Assembly (NCBI GenBank): GCA_028274465.1
Contig: CM051456.1
Coordinates: 96,005,050-96,069,049 of the forward strand
Length of the DNA stretch: 64,000 nucleotides
Direction of reading: 5' to 3'
Source of the DNA: Plantago ovata
Lineage: Eukaryota; Streptophyta; Magnoliopsida; Lamiales; Plantaginaceae
Part shown: one piece after another, positions 34,111 to 45,767 of the stretch
Numbering within the stretch: position 1 is the first letter of the stretch
Layout: the number at the start of each line of letters is the position of its first letter
Position numbers and translations under genes: made by a program
The notes under the pieces: model-generated
Told to the model about the DNA's origin: nothing
What the model saw: only the letters and a program-made list of their open reading frames with translations
The model's database searches: none

Positions 34111-35434
34111 TTTACGGCGTGGATGACGGAAACTGGCTTCTACCCAAAACAGATCTTAGGTTAAAATATGGAAAATAGACAATCTGCACACTGAGTCTAA
34201 TATTTTATGACTTCGTTGCTTCTATGGATGGCCCTTATGAAAAGCCCACTAACCGCTCGTACCATATTGACAGGCCCTCATCAAGCTCAAAATGGGCCGA
34301 TCTCATAAGTCCAAAGTATAAGCTCTTACGAAAAGCCGAATAGCCCAGAAATGCCAGCCCATACGTCTTTACCTGATGTGGGTACTACATATTTCTACAA
34401 GTGGAATATGTACTAAATATTTCTACAAATCTTCATATTTCTTTCTGGAATATGGGATACCAATTTCCTTATACAACGGAAAACATAAATGGCAAAATAC
34501 TGCCACATCCTAATACATAGTTTCGGACCTTCTGGCAGGCATATAATTTACATTGCAAAATATTCAAGTTGCACGGCCCATATCTGCCAAAAAAATAATC
34601 AGAGAGTAATGGGCAGCAACAAAACATGGGAATGGGCAGGCCCAAACCTATGGTCGGATCACAAATAGTTTTTTCATACTTACATACCCAACAAAAAATA
34701 AGATAACGCACCCAAGCACTTCAACGGCGGTGAATCTCTACTTTCCAAGTCCCAACATTAGTTGCGTCAACCTCGATGGATAACATGTCCATCTCATGTA
34801 CACCATGTGTCCTAGCAAAAGTAGACCAACCATACATAACAGTGCATGCTGGAGTAGGACCCTCTACAAGCTTGCAAACAACAGGAAGAAAATCGATAGT
34901 CTTGTGGGTCACGCTATCTAACAACAGAAATGTAACTGGGTGAACACCTGCAGCAAAAAACTTACGCGCCCAGTGAAATGGGAGTACCTGTAATAACAAT
35001 ATCAAACTCACATAAGTCATACACAGCTTATTCATTAAATGGAATATATAGGAAACCCCGAATATATAGTGACAAATACCAGGCCATTCTCTAAATGTCC
35101 AGGTGATACCACTGGGAAGCAAGTCGGGTTGTGAAGATTACTTGTAAAGAAATAAATGAAAATGATCAATACAACAGGCACAAGATTTGATAGGCGTAAA
35201 ATTACTTCACTACTTCATAATCCCAATACCAGAAACAACCCCTTCATCTTCATCTGATATGTCTAATTCATCACAAAATGCCTCCGCCCACGAAGCAGTA
35301 GAAGAACTTGCACATCCTATCACACATACAAACTAAGTCACACACTAAACATCTAATGATTCCATAATAACTTGGGGACAGTATGTATGCTTACCATCAC
35401 TATCTTGTTGTGTAGACAAGCCTGAAACATTGTG

Positions 35435-35439
35435 AACAC
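35435..35439. repeat. Target-site duplication, left copy (AACAC)
   Basis: AACAC directly precedes the 5' LTR and recurs at 43665-43669 directly after the 3' LTR. Both copies lie in exon 3 of REM gene A. Confidence 0.95.
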
Positions 35440-36694
35440 TGATGAATGTGTATTTTACACTTTCATTCGAGTTTTTTTTCACCTATTTTAGCTATCCTCT
35501 ATGTTAATTTAGCTATATTTTAGTACATTTTATTAGAATAGTGTCACGTTTCCCTTTAGATTTTATTTTACAGGTTTTGGTTGAAATTCGAAGATTTCTG
35601 AGCAATTATATTGAAGTTTACAAGGAATTGGTGTTCCAGAAGCCTATTTGGAGTATCTGAAGGTTTTCGGATAGGATTTGAAGTCTAGGGGCCGAATCTG
35701 GAGGTTAGAAGGCTACTAGAAGTCAGAAACCGAGTCCGAAAAGGTGAAGAAATCCAAAAACGCGTCGAAAACGCGGAAATTCCGCGAAAATCCTCTGGGG
35801 CGAACCGCCGCACTGTGGGGCGAACCGCCCCGTGATAATTCGGGGCCTATATATAGAGCTCAGTTTTTCTCCGAAAATCATATCTTTCCAAGCCTACTTT
35901 CTCACCTCTCTCTATAGTTTTAGGTAGGAACTTCCCGGGGCCTGTCCTGGGAGTTCCATAGCTTAGGGGATACTTTTTCATAGCAGATTGGAGCTCGTAG
36001 GACCACAATCATCCGGAGATTGACAACCTTCGGTAACTTTGTATCTTACAGTTTTATCTACTTATTTTATATTCTTTCAATATGTTTTCTTCTATGATTT
36101 CTATTGATTGCATGACTATTATGAGTAGCTAAACTTATCGTTGGTGGTAGTATGCTTAGCGAGGGAAGATAGTCATGCTAATGGCTATATCGCGCATTAT
36201 ACTCCGTGTCATTGCTTTATTTCGTTGATCAGTTGTAACCAAAATTCTCGTATGTTGTATTGATTATTATGCACAATTGGACACTAGTCGACCATCAGAC
36301 CAATTATCTTCGTAGTGTTGAATAATTACGGAACACATTAGGACAATCGTGATTGACTAGTCAGACCAAATTATCTTCGTAGTGCTTAATACTTGCAACA
36401 GGACACTAGATTGATTCAAAGATCTCTATGCAAGACCGAGGAATTTATGCATAATTATCGACCCATTATGTTAAGAAGGACCATACTATCACCAATCTCC
36501 ATTATCTGCTAGAAAACCCCCTATTGCTATCTCTCTGCTGTTTTTATATTCTAAATTAGATTTGATAAAGCTAGTATAGTCCTGAGAGAACGACACTCGA
36601 GTCATTCTACTGCTACACTACGGTTTTCGTTGTAGTTGTGGATTGCCTTTGGCTAAATAACAAATATATTTGATTGAATTTGACACGCTCATCA
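35440..36694 (+). repeat. 5' LTR of the gag-protease element
   Basis: Matches 42431-43664 closely. Contains a TATA box (CTATATATAG near 35849) and two copies of GGGGCGAACCGCC (near 35798 and 35818). Confidence 0.95.
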
Positions 36695-36697
36695 AAT

Positions 36698-36715
36698 TGG
36701 CGCCGTTGCCGGGGA
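36698..36715 (+). other. Primer-binding site (Asp-tRNA type)
   Basis: TGGCGCCGTTGCCGGGGA follows the 5' LTR after three bases. This site is widespread in plant gypsy elements of the Athila/Tat groups. Confidence 0.9.
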
Positions 36716-36894
36716 CTATACTCCTTTTTTCTGTTTAATTTGTTTATATTTACAGCTTTCGATTCCTAATTCTTTTAGTTTTAGTTTTCCTTTTTAATCT
36801 CTCACTGATACTGCTTTCCTAGTTTGTTTCTAATCACCTTTCCTAGTCTGTCACAGATAGTGTATGCCGCATACACGTTCTGCAGGAACACCGC

Positions 36895-38208
36895 TTGCTA
36901 ATTCAATTACTGAGATTGACAGAGTCTACCACCAAAAGGCGACTACTTGAAAGGCGCGCACTAGAGGAAATAGAGGAAACCGATTTCTCTGAATCTCTAC
37001 TTAGTCTCTTCAAGGAAATCGACGGAATGGCAGAAGCTAGACCACTGAAGGCATGGGTACAACCCACCAAAGATCGTATGAGGGGACCGGCGATAGTTCT
37101 TTCGTCTGCAACCCGAGATCTGGAGATCAAGAACCACGCATTCCAACAACTTCCGAGGTTCTATGGCTTATCAAAGGAAGATGTGATGGGGTACTTGCAC
37201 GATATCGATGATTTCGTCAACCAACTCCCACGACCCGGAGCTGACATAACAACGGATGAGTTGAGGATGAAGGTTTTTGCTATGGGACTTGGCGACAGAG
37301 CCAAGTCATGGCTGAGTTCTCTTCCAGCAGGCTCGCTGGATACTTGGGAAAAGGTTTTTTCAGCTTTCATGGAGAAATACTTCCCTCACACCTTGACTAC
37401 CGCGCTTAAGGCGCAGATCACTGGATTCAAGCAGGACTATGATGAGACCATCTACACCGCATTCGAGAGGTTCCAAGATCTCACGAACAAGTGCCCTCAC
37501 CATGGTTTTGAACTCTCCGACCTAGTCCAGCACTTCTACAATGGACTAACCTTCGAGAACCAACAAGTGGTGGATTTCCAATGCCCAGGCAATATTTGGG
37601 AGGAAACTGCAGAAGCCGTCTGGGCAGTTTTCGAAAGGCTTGCTAAGGGTTCGCAGTTCAAGGAACCAAGAGCAATGGTTAGGAGACGTGGACCTGAAGC
37701 TCCACCGACTCAAGAAGCCCCTATGTACAGGGGGAATGGGGATCAATTCGAGTGCTTTACCAACGAATTGAAGCAAGTCCTCAAGAGCGCCACCGGAACA
37801 GCTGTTTCGAACGAAGTATGCCGAATATGCAAGAACTATGGGCATGGGGCTCATATGTGTAGATCGGAGCTGGCGTACGATGATGGCAACTGGGCTCGAG
37901 GAAGCGAAGAAGAAGCCTTTGCTACGGAGTTTGGCGCTCAAGAAGTTAGCTACGGACAAGATGGTAGGAATCCTCGAGGTGGATTTTGGAGAAGAGGATA
38001 CCGTAACAATCAAGGATATGCACCGGCTAACCAAACTTATGGACCTAACCAAGACCGTAGTAGGCTGAACTATGGTAATGATCACTACGAAAACCCCACT
38101 CCGAAAGAGCCACCGAAGTCGAAGTCGGCTCAACTGATGGAGAACTTGCAAAAGATGGTCGATCACACACAAAGTTTTCTCAAACGTTATGAAGAAGAAT
38201 CCGAGTAG
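36895..38208 (+). CDS. Gag of the gag-protease LTR element
   Basis: The retrotransposon gag domain spans residues about 80-270: FYGLSKEDVMGYLHDIDDF, GDRAKSWLSSLPAGSLDTW, FMEKYFPH, FERFQDLTNKCPHHGFE and FYNGL are classic Athila-type gag words. A CCHC-like knuckle CRICKNYGHGAHMC lies near residue 310. The C-terminal part is Gly/Asn/Arg-rich and then turns coiled-coil (LMENLQKMVDHTQSFLKRY). The exact start codon is uncertain. Confidence 0.85.
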   Translation: MLIQLLRLTESTTKRRLLERRALEEIEETDFSESLLSLFKEIDGMAEARPLKAWVQPTKDRMRGPAIVLSSATRDLEIKNHAFQQLPRFYGLSKEDVMGYLHDIDDFVNQLPRPGADITTDELRMKVFAMGLGDRAKSWLSSLPAGSLDTWEKVFSAFMEKYFPHTLTTALKAQITGFKQDYDETIYTAFERFQDLTNKCPHHGFELSDLVQHFYNGLTFENQQVVDFQCPGNIWEETAEAVWAVFERLAKGSQFKEPRAMVRRRGPEAPPTQEAPMYRGNGDQFECFTNELKQVLKSATGTAVSNEVCRICKNYGHGAHMCRSELAYDDGNWARGSEEEAFATEFGAQEVSYGQDGRNPRGGFWRRGYRNNQGYAPANQTYGPNQDRSRLNYGNDHYENPTPKEPPKSKSAQLMENLQKMVDHTQSFLKRYEEESE

Positions 38209-38229
38209 ACTAGGGCAAGGCTCGATAGG

Positions 38230-39015
38230 TTGGAAGATAGCACTAGGCTTGCCCATCAAAAGATGCAAGAGTTGATCGACCGAGGAGCGAGTAGGGAACA
38301 AGGCAAACTGCCTAGCAGCACTGTGAAGTCGAACGCCATTACGTTGGCTGGTGATGTACCTGACGAAATCACCATCAGGAAGGTTGTTAGGTGCGAGTGC
38401 TGCATGAAGGAAGAACTCCTACAGGCTGAGGAAGAAGAGAAGGACCTTGGTTTTGGCACAAGTGATGAGGAGCAAGAGGATCCCGAACCACTCCCTAAAA
38501 GTTTCGATGTTAAGGTAGGGATTGGTGAGCTTGAAGATGTCCGTGCCACACTAGATACGGGATCCTACTCGAACATAATTCCTTTGAATGTGTTTGAAAA
38601 GAGCAACATCGGAAAACTATCTGAGCACAGGGCTATTGTGCAACTGGCGGATGGATCCTTTATGAGACCTGAGGGCGTTGTGAAAAATGTGTTGGTCAAG
38701 ATTGGTGAAGCATCTATATACACCAATTTTGTAGTTATGCCGGCGTCTGCACCTGGAACGGGGGATGTCATACTCTTAGGGCAAACATTCTTGACCAAGC
38801 TACGCTCCGTGATGGACATTTACCAAAGAACTTGCACTATCGAAGTGGATGGCAAGCAACACGTGTTGCAAGCCATACCTGATCCACCTGAACCGCCTGA
38901 TATCACTACTCACTACTGTGGTCTTGCAGCCTATATTCTTTCTTATTCACAGGTTCGTGGCATGGAAAGGAGATCAATGAAGGGGAATCCTAGTACCCGC
39001 AAAAAGAAGAGATAG
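38230..39015 (+). CDS. Aspartic protease domain of the gag-protease element
   Basis: Follows gag closely. The retropepsin active-site motif is LDTGSYSNIIP (near 38550), followed by a flap-like region and the second hydrophobic-Gly motif DVILLGQTFL (near 38766). The N-terminal part is acidic. It ends in a Lys/Arg-rich tail. No reverse transcriptase follows, unlike autonomous gypsy elements. Confidence 0.8.
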   Translation: MEDSTRLAHQKMQELIDRGASREQGKLPSSTVKSNAITLAGDVPDEITIRKVVRCECCMKEELLQAEEEEKDLGFGTSDEEQEDPEPLPKSFDVKVGIGELEDVRATLDTGSYSNIIPLNVFEKSNIGKLSEHRAIVQLADGSFMRPEGVVKNVLVKIGEASIYTNFVVMPASAPGTGDVILLGQTFLTKLRSVMDIYQRTCTIEVDGKQHVLQAIPDPPEPPDITTHYCGLAAYILSYSQVRGMERRSMKGNPSTRKKKR

Positions 39016-42000
39016 GCACAGACAGGAGTCGAGTCAAAGACTTTAAACAATGACGCTATCCGGGAGGCAACCCGGAATTTTTACCGCTTTCTTTACTGCT
39101 TTTCTGCATGCATTCATTCTTGAACTATTTACTTCTCATATGCGAATTTGTTCATGTCTGTGTCGTATATGCTTATGTTGAGTGAGATTTTTCGAGTGAT
39201 TTTTTGAAAAAATTGGTTTTGGGGATAAAAACCGCATTTTCTGACGTCGGGAACCGTCTCCCCGCATTGGGGAGCACGGGGCGAACCGCCCCACGGCCCC
39301 AGATCTTCAAAAACGCGGATTTCAACCCCAAAACCTTATTTTCTTCATTCTTCTTCATCCATACTCCCAAAAAACCCGAAAAGTGCGATTTTGCTTCTAA
39401 ATCTTCATAACTTCTTCATTTCTTGACCAAATTGAGTGTTCTTTAGCTTAATTCGAAGCCTATTACATGATCTATCATCCTATCCGAACAGATTTCATCC
39501 TAATTCGTTAGATTTGCAGATCTGAGGTATCATCCTTAGAACCCTAATTTTCGAATTTGGGGGTTTTCTATTTTGAGCTTCAATTATGCTTGTTTGATGC
39601 TTGGGCATGTTGTTTGTGTGATTAGACATGTTATTTACTATCAATTGCATGCTCAATTTTGCTTGGATTGTTGATTTGGGTATTTTGCTGCTAGATGATA
39701 TATCTTGTTCTGCAATATGTCTTTATCTTTGGTTTCTTGCATATGAATGAGTTTATTGATGTAATGTTGGTGGATTTGACGATAGAATGCTTAATTGTTG
39801 AGTATGAGAATTTATGTTCGTAGAATTTTTCGCTGCTATGGTATGAATTGAGCCTTGTTATCAAGGATATTGGTTGTCTAGTGAAAGCATGATGTGATGT
39901 ATTGCATATAGTAGTTACATTGTTATGCTGCATGATGCAGAAGCTAGGCTAGACATTTCGGTTTGGGGAGCTCGTTTGTTGATTTTATCACTTGTGTGTT
40001 TCGCTTTTACACTAGTATATATTTGAGTCAATTTTGTGTCATACGAGGTGCTAATTGCTGTTTGTAGGTACCATACCAAGGGAAGGGAGCATTCCCGTAT
40101 GATTGCTGTGAAGAACCATGTCAAGGAAGGTGATCTCACTAGATGTACGTTCGAGCCAAGGGGTTTTGCAACAACGTCGTGGATTATCCAAGAGGAGGAG
40201 CTAGAGTACACCTGGAGTAAGGACTCCTATGCCTATTCATGCACCACCGAAGGGACAGAAACCATAATTACGTGATCACCCCATCACGAGGACTGCAGAG
40301 TTCGAGTGAACTGGAAGGCACCGGGACATTCTCGCCGCGACGGATTCAATCTTGAGTTCGTAGTTGCTAGAAGATTTTGAAGCGCTAGCTTGGTTCCAAA
40401 ACATAATGACATGGGTACCCATTCCCTCGTTGGGGCGCCCTTTGCCTGCCTCTAAAGTGAGCATCATATAGACATCGGTCGGAGCAACAGTGGAGAATGT
40501 TGTCGAAATTGGAGAAAAAGGTAGAAGACTTCTGAGTATCCGAGCAGCCTACTGTAACCTTCTCGTGATGTAAAACGTTGGAGGGGGAGGTCCTGATACC
40601 ACTGCCCTTTCCCCTTCAACAGTTCACATCCTATTGGAGGGCTACAGGATGGAGGATTCCATAACATCGGCGGCTAATCTTGAGAATTCTACCTGCCACT
40701 GCAACTCTACTAGCGATGATGATGGTGACAGGAGTGACAATGAAGGCCATACATGCAATGATGATTCTGATAGAGGAGTTGATCCTGTTCGGCGTAAAAT
40801 TGGAACTGCCGCACCCACCAGAAGACCTGATGACACCCTATACAGCTCACAGAGGAGGCCCAATAAATCACAAGCAGCATACTCAGCCGACCGAGGCCAA
40901 ACCATGGGGTAACATCTAGTATCACATCTTATTTCCTCATTTTCTTACTGCTAGGGACTAGCGTTAATTTCATGAGGGGGGATGGGATTTAAGTGATCTA
41001 ATGTTGTTAACTTGAAGCTTGGTATTGGTAGGATGAGTATAGTACCTCGCATGCTTTATCCGTCTGCATTTGCATTTGCACGTTTCCTGCTTTCTTAGAC
41101 TTTTTAGGTTGCATTTCACTACATTCATCCTAGGATAGTCTTGCATGTTTTATATGGAGTTTATTGCCGAATTTTTTGAACTTTTTTATTGGGTAGATCA
41201 ACTAGCTATGCCATTAATCGTATGCTTCATCTCTATGAATTTGTTTGAGGTTTTTCTCGCTTGGCTTGTCACATTTATGTATTGCACTTAGTTGAGCTTG
41301 GTAGTCTCGACATCACTTAGTGGTGTTTTCTCTACTGCGGTTCACGAAGGCCTTTATAATAGGATGATGCATGTTAGGGTCTTATGGTTGTTTCCCGAGT
41401 AATTATGTACCTAAGAGGCAACAAGTCTTCACCATGCTTTGAGATTGCTAAATGCCTAGGAAGGAGGTAGTGTGAGGTTGTGTGATCCTTTGTTTATAAC
41501 CTATTCTTCCGAAATAGGTTTGGGGGGGGGGGGGGGTTACATCATCATAGACTTGTTTCTGTTTTTCATTTTCGTATCGTGAGTTTATTTTTCATTTTTC
41601 GTGAATTTTGTACTCCAACCTATTCTTTCGAATAGGTATGGGGAAGTCGTGTGAGTCATTTTGTTTCTCCATTTGTTATGCTACTGCTGGCTAGAAAAAA
41701 AAATAGAAAAAGAAAGAAAAATTCTAGAAAAAAGAAGAGAAAAAGAAAAAAGAGAATCTGGAAAGAAAAAAAAAGAAAAAGAGAAGACCCCAAAAGAGCA
41801 AAGAAGGGTCCAAAAAAGAAAGCCAAATAGCAGTTTAGCAAAGTTTGAGTCTTTTCCATTTTTGTAATGTTCGTAATCGTGTTTTTCTATTTTTTTTTAT
41901 CTTTTTTGTCTTGAGTTTCATCTGTTCTAGACCACCCTCGTCCTGCCATTCAGGAAGTGGTGAATAGCTTAAGACTTTACTTGAGAGATGGGTAGAATAG

Positions 42001-42430
42001 GGGAGTGTTATCTTTTATAGGGAACCCTCCTTCGTTTGATGAGAGCCAGTACTGGTTCGACCTCTTATGAGGAAAAGTCTTAACATGGTGGAACAGCAGT
42101 AAGTCCTCAGTTTCATAGGCACGGGACAACCATTCGTATCTTAGCATGCTTCATTACGTCGTCACTGACTAGGTCCAGGTAGAGAATGTTACGAGAGACT
42201 ATCTTGTCTTGACATAAGTGCTTATGTGGATGTGTATAAGTCAATCGAGGTATTCTTCAACCTATATTCATGCTTTGATTTATATGGTTTTTGTTCATAT
42301 GTTATTTGGTAGATTCAGCAGATTAGTTCATTTTATTTGGCATGAAACTCCATTTTGTGTCTTGCATGTTTTTTGTGTTAGAGTCTAGCTTAGTTGCTTG
42401 AGGACAAGCAAAGGTTCGGTTTGGGGAGTT
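39016..42430 (+). other. Non-coding 3' half of the gag-protease element
   Basis: About 3.4 kb with no recognisable protein domain. Its first part matches 1-608 of this window. Its last part, including purine tracts (41690-41830), a run of about 14 Gs near 41522 and the AACCTATTCTTTCGAAT motif, matches the reverse-oriented second copy at 53311-54830. Conservation without coding capacity suggests packaging or replication signals. The polypurine-like GGTTTGGGGAG precedes the 3' LTR. Confidence 0.7.
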
Positions 42431-43664
42431 TGATGAATGTGTATTTTACACTTTCATTCGAGTTTTTTCACCTATTTTAGCTATCCTCTATGTTAATTTA
42501 GCTATATTTTAGTACATTTTATTAGAATAGTGTCACGTTTCCCTTTAGATTTTATTTTACAGGTTTTGGTTGAAATTCGAAGATTTCTGAGCAATTATAT
42601 TGAAGTTTACAAGGAATTGGTGTTCCAGAAGCCTATTTGGAGTATCTGAAGGTTTCCGGATAGGATTTGAAGTCTAGGGGCCGAATCTGGAGGTTAGAAG
42701 GCTACTAGAAGTCAGAAACCGAGTCCGAAAAGGTGAGGAAATCCAAAAATGCGGAAATTCCACGAAAATCCTCTGGGGCGAACCGCCGCACTCTGGGGCG
42801 AACCGCCCCGTGATAATTTGGGGCCTATATATAGAGCTCAGTTTTTCTCTGAAAATCATATCTTTCCAAGCCTACTTTCTCACCTCTCTCTATAGTTTTA
42901 GGTAGGAACTTCCCGGGGCCTGTCCTGGGAGTTCCATAGCTTAGGGGGTACTTTTTCATAGCAGATTGGAGCTCGTAGGACCACAATCATCCGGAGATTG
43001 ACAACCTTCGGTAACTTTGTATCTTACAGTTTTATCTACTTATTTTATATTCTTTCAATATGTTTTCTTCTATGATTTCTATTGATTGCATGCCTATTAT
43101 GAGTAGCTAAACTTATCGTTGGTGGCAGTATGTGAATTCTTAGCGAGGGAAGATAATCATGCTAATGGCTATATCGCGCATTATACTCCGTGTCATTGCT
43201 TTATTTCGTTGATCAGTTGTAACCAAAATTCTTGTATGTTGTATTGATTATTATGCACAATTGGACACTAGTCGACCATCAGACCAATTATCTTCGTAGT
43301 GTTGAATAATTACGGAACACATTAGGACAATCGTGATTGACTAGTCAGACCAAATTATCTTCATAGTGCTTAATACTTGCAACAGGACACTAGATTGATT
43401 CAAAGATCTCTATGCAATGCATGATTATTGACCCATTATGTTAAGAAGGACCATACTATCACCAATCTCCATTATTTGCTAGAAAACCCCCTATTGCTAT
43501 CTGTCTGCTGTTTTTATATTCTAAATTAGATTTGATAAAGCTAGTATAGTCCTGAGAGAATGACACTCGAGTCATTCTACTGCTACACTACGGTTTTCGT
43601 TGTAGTTGTGGATTGCCTTTGGCTAAATAACAAATATATTTGATTGAATTTGACACGTTCATCA
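42431..43664 (+). repeat. 3' LTR of the gag-protease element
   Basis: Begins TGATGAATGTG and ends GTTCATCA, followed by AACAC (target duplication). Close match to 35440-36694. Confidence 0.95.
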
Positions 43665-44228
43665 AACACCAGTCCCAATAGTACTGGACCCTATGAAATA
43701 AGGAAATAATATTGCAACACATCTTTACAAACTTGGACATATTTATGAATTTCAACTTTGCAACAGTATGTAAATGGAACATTAGAAGACTTACTTTCCC
43801 ATTTCATCCATCCATGGCCATTCTTGCATTCCACCCCCACGAATTTCAGACCAGCTGCTATAAGCATATCATCAGTAAACCGGGGAATTCCTCGCTCAGC
43901 AGCCCCTGCACAATTTTGTGCTCCACCAATTTCTCGAGGTAGCCCAGTCGAAATTTCAAGGATAGTAACGAAGAATTGATTAGGCTCATCATAACGTAAA
44001 AATAAAACATCATCAGGCTGTAGCTGGTAGTAGTCTCTGAAATCCATCCAACCATTTTCAAATTTAGAACCAAATGCATCAGTGGGCACAACAACTTTCC
44101 AAGTCATCTCATCACCAGTACACAGATACACTTCACTTGGTAGTCTTTCAGGCAGATTAGTAGCAAACAGCACCGATATACACTATGAAATTAATTAAAA
44201 CATAAATATAAGTTCAAATATAACCAGT

Positions 44229-44826
44229 AAATCGTACAAGATATTTCTATTTATTCTTCTAATAACATCCCCATCTAATATCATCCCCTGTAATAACAAT
44301 AATAACAAATTCACGTAATATCATTTATATAACAAATATCTACATACATATATACGTATATGACGGTCTAAATTGGGGATCTAAAAATGGCTTAAATTGA
44401 ATAAATTCAAACCATGGGATCTAGTAATTTATGTAGTGAAAAGCATAAAGGAAAAACTTACGATGGAAGATGAGCTCGTATCCGGTACAACAACGAAAAA
44501 GACTTGCGTTGGCCCAAACAAGCAAAAACCTCCATTGTAGATCTATTACAGAAATTACATATGAGCTAGGTGGATTAAACAGTAGTACATTTTAAGAGTA
44601 ATTTTACTAACCCGTCGTACTCGATACTGAGAAAGCAGCAGAAGGAGGGGTTTACATCAACGGCGCGATTTAGTGTTCTGTGAAGGAGATTTAGTGTTCC
44701 GCGACGAAGAAACCAAATGTACATATAAAAATAATAAATCGGGTAGAAATAAATGGGCCCAAAAAAGGCCGGTTCTATAAAACATTTGGGACAGCAGTGG
44801 GTCGGTTGCTGTAAGGCCCAAAGGGA
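44229..44826 (-). repeat. 5' region of REM gene A, duplicated at 47850-48450
   Basis: The upstream region, exon 1 and intron 1 start of gene A align with 47850-48450. Shared words include AAATCGTACAAGATATTT, CGGTCTAAATTGGGGATCTA and TGTAGATCTATTACAG. The downstream copy lacks any B3 domain. Confidence 0.8.
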
Positions 44827-44995
44827 GGAAGAAACCAAATATACATTTAAAGCTCTTCATATTATACGATTATACGTTTTAGTATATTTATACAATCAAT
44901 AAAAAAAAAAAAAGAGTTTATGAGATAGGATACCTAAATGACATATGCAACCACCAATACAAGTCCATAATGTTTAAGATAAAGGGTCTAGGTTT

Positions 44996-45052
44996 AAGGG
45001 TTTAGGGTTGGAGTTTAGGGTTTAGGGTTGGGGTTTAGGGTTAAGGGTTTAT
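44996..45052. repeat. Degenerate telomere-like TTTAGGG tract
   Basis: About seven imperfect TTTAGGG/GGTTTAGGG units in one orientation, just upstream of REM gene A. This could be an interstitial telomere-like tract or telo-box-rich promoter sequence. Confidence 0.8.
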
Positions 45053-45054
45053 GG

Positions 45055-45432
45055 CATACGTTTTTTGGCATTTCCAATCGCCCATTAATAACTTATCCGT
45101 AAAAGCTTAATCATAAAAATACTTGGTAGATGCTAATAATTCTATTACATACATCTTTTCATCTATTACTGTAGTGTGATTGATAACCTGATGTGATGAA
45201 CTACAACTATATTTACAATTTACTTAGGCATACGTTTTTTTCCATTTCCAATCGCCCATTAATAACTTATCCATAAAAGCTTAATCATAAAAATACTTGG
45301 TAGTTGCTAATAATTCTATTACATACATCTTTTCATTAGTGTTTCATCAAATTATAATCTATTCTTCATCTATTACTGTAAGATAGTGTGACTGATAACC
45401 TGATGTGATGAACTACAACTATATTTACAATT
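45055..45432. repeat. Tandem duplication, about 174-200 bp
   Basis: CATACGTTTTTT...CAATCGCCCATTAATAAC at 45055 recurs at 45229, and both copies end in GATGAACTACAACTATA. The second copy has an insertion of about 25 bp. No gene was found in it. Confidence 0.85.
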
Positions 45433-45767
45433 TATTTATGTATCTTATTAGATACATATCCAACGATACAAATATATGTCTGAATGCGGTACATAATATC
45501 CCAGAAATCGAACCATCAAATCTAGTAATGGGCATTTATAACATTGGCAACGAAACTAGTTATATATGTAACGGACAGGTATTGCTCCCATTTTCTAAAT
45601 CTTCGTATATATGTAACGCAAATTAATCCCGGGCAGCAAATTAAGTCATAAAAACAAAACCCAAAATAGAGCTAAATCCATCAACAAATAAAAACAAACA
45701 ATAGAGCATTGTATATTACATTAACAACTGAAAAGGTAAATCTCAATATAGATAATAACATTACAAT

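Larger units (their letters stand above)
35440..43664 (+). mobile_element. Gag-protease-only Ty3/gypsy LTR element (non-autonomous)
   Basis: An 8.2-kb element with 1.25-kb LTRs (TGATGAAT...TCATCA), a 5-bp target duplication, an Asp-tRNA-type primer site, gag, an aspartic protease domain and then about 3.4 kb without reverse transcriptase, integrase or RNase H. The gag resembles Athila-type gypsy gag. Elements with gag but no polymerase are known in plants (TR-GAG type) and must use enzymes from a partner. The LTRs differ little by eye, so the insertion is fairly recent. Parts look whole apart from about one or two breaks in the gag-protease region. Confidence 0.85.
34721..44535 (-). pseudogene. 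B3-domain protein, REM-like (gene A), split by an LTR element
   Basis: On the minus strand: exon 1 44535-44462, exon 2 44182-43795 with the first B3 domain (LPSEVYLCTGDEMTWKVVVP, GWMDFRDYYQLQPDDVLFLR), and exon 3 43690-35395. Exon 3 is interrupted by the element at 35440-43664; without it and one copy of the 5-bp duplication it would be 66 nt and in frame. Exon 4 starts at 35316 (GCASSSTASWAEAF, acidic). A short exon follows near 35135-35073 and a last exon at 34987-34721 carries the second B3 domain (RKFFAAGVHPVTFLLLD, GWSTFARTHGVHEMDMLSIE). Exon 1 is 74 nt where genes B and D have 75, so the start frame does not join exon 2. The gene is therefore disrupted twice. The exon 4-5 junction is provisional. 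Confidence 0.8.

Noticed and set aside
41690-41870. Lys/Glu-rich or Phe-rich ORFs in the purine tract (also 53825-54209)
   Set aside because: They are translations of a purine/pyrimidine-rich simple tract in the non-coding half of the gag-only elements, conserved as sequence, not as protein.
44575-44860. ORFs on the minus strand upstream of REM gene A
   Set aside because: They cover the promoter and leader region; splice-like sites fit an untranslated leader better than a separate gene.
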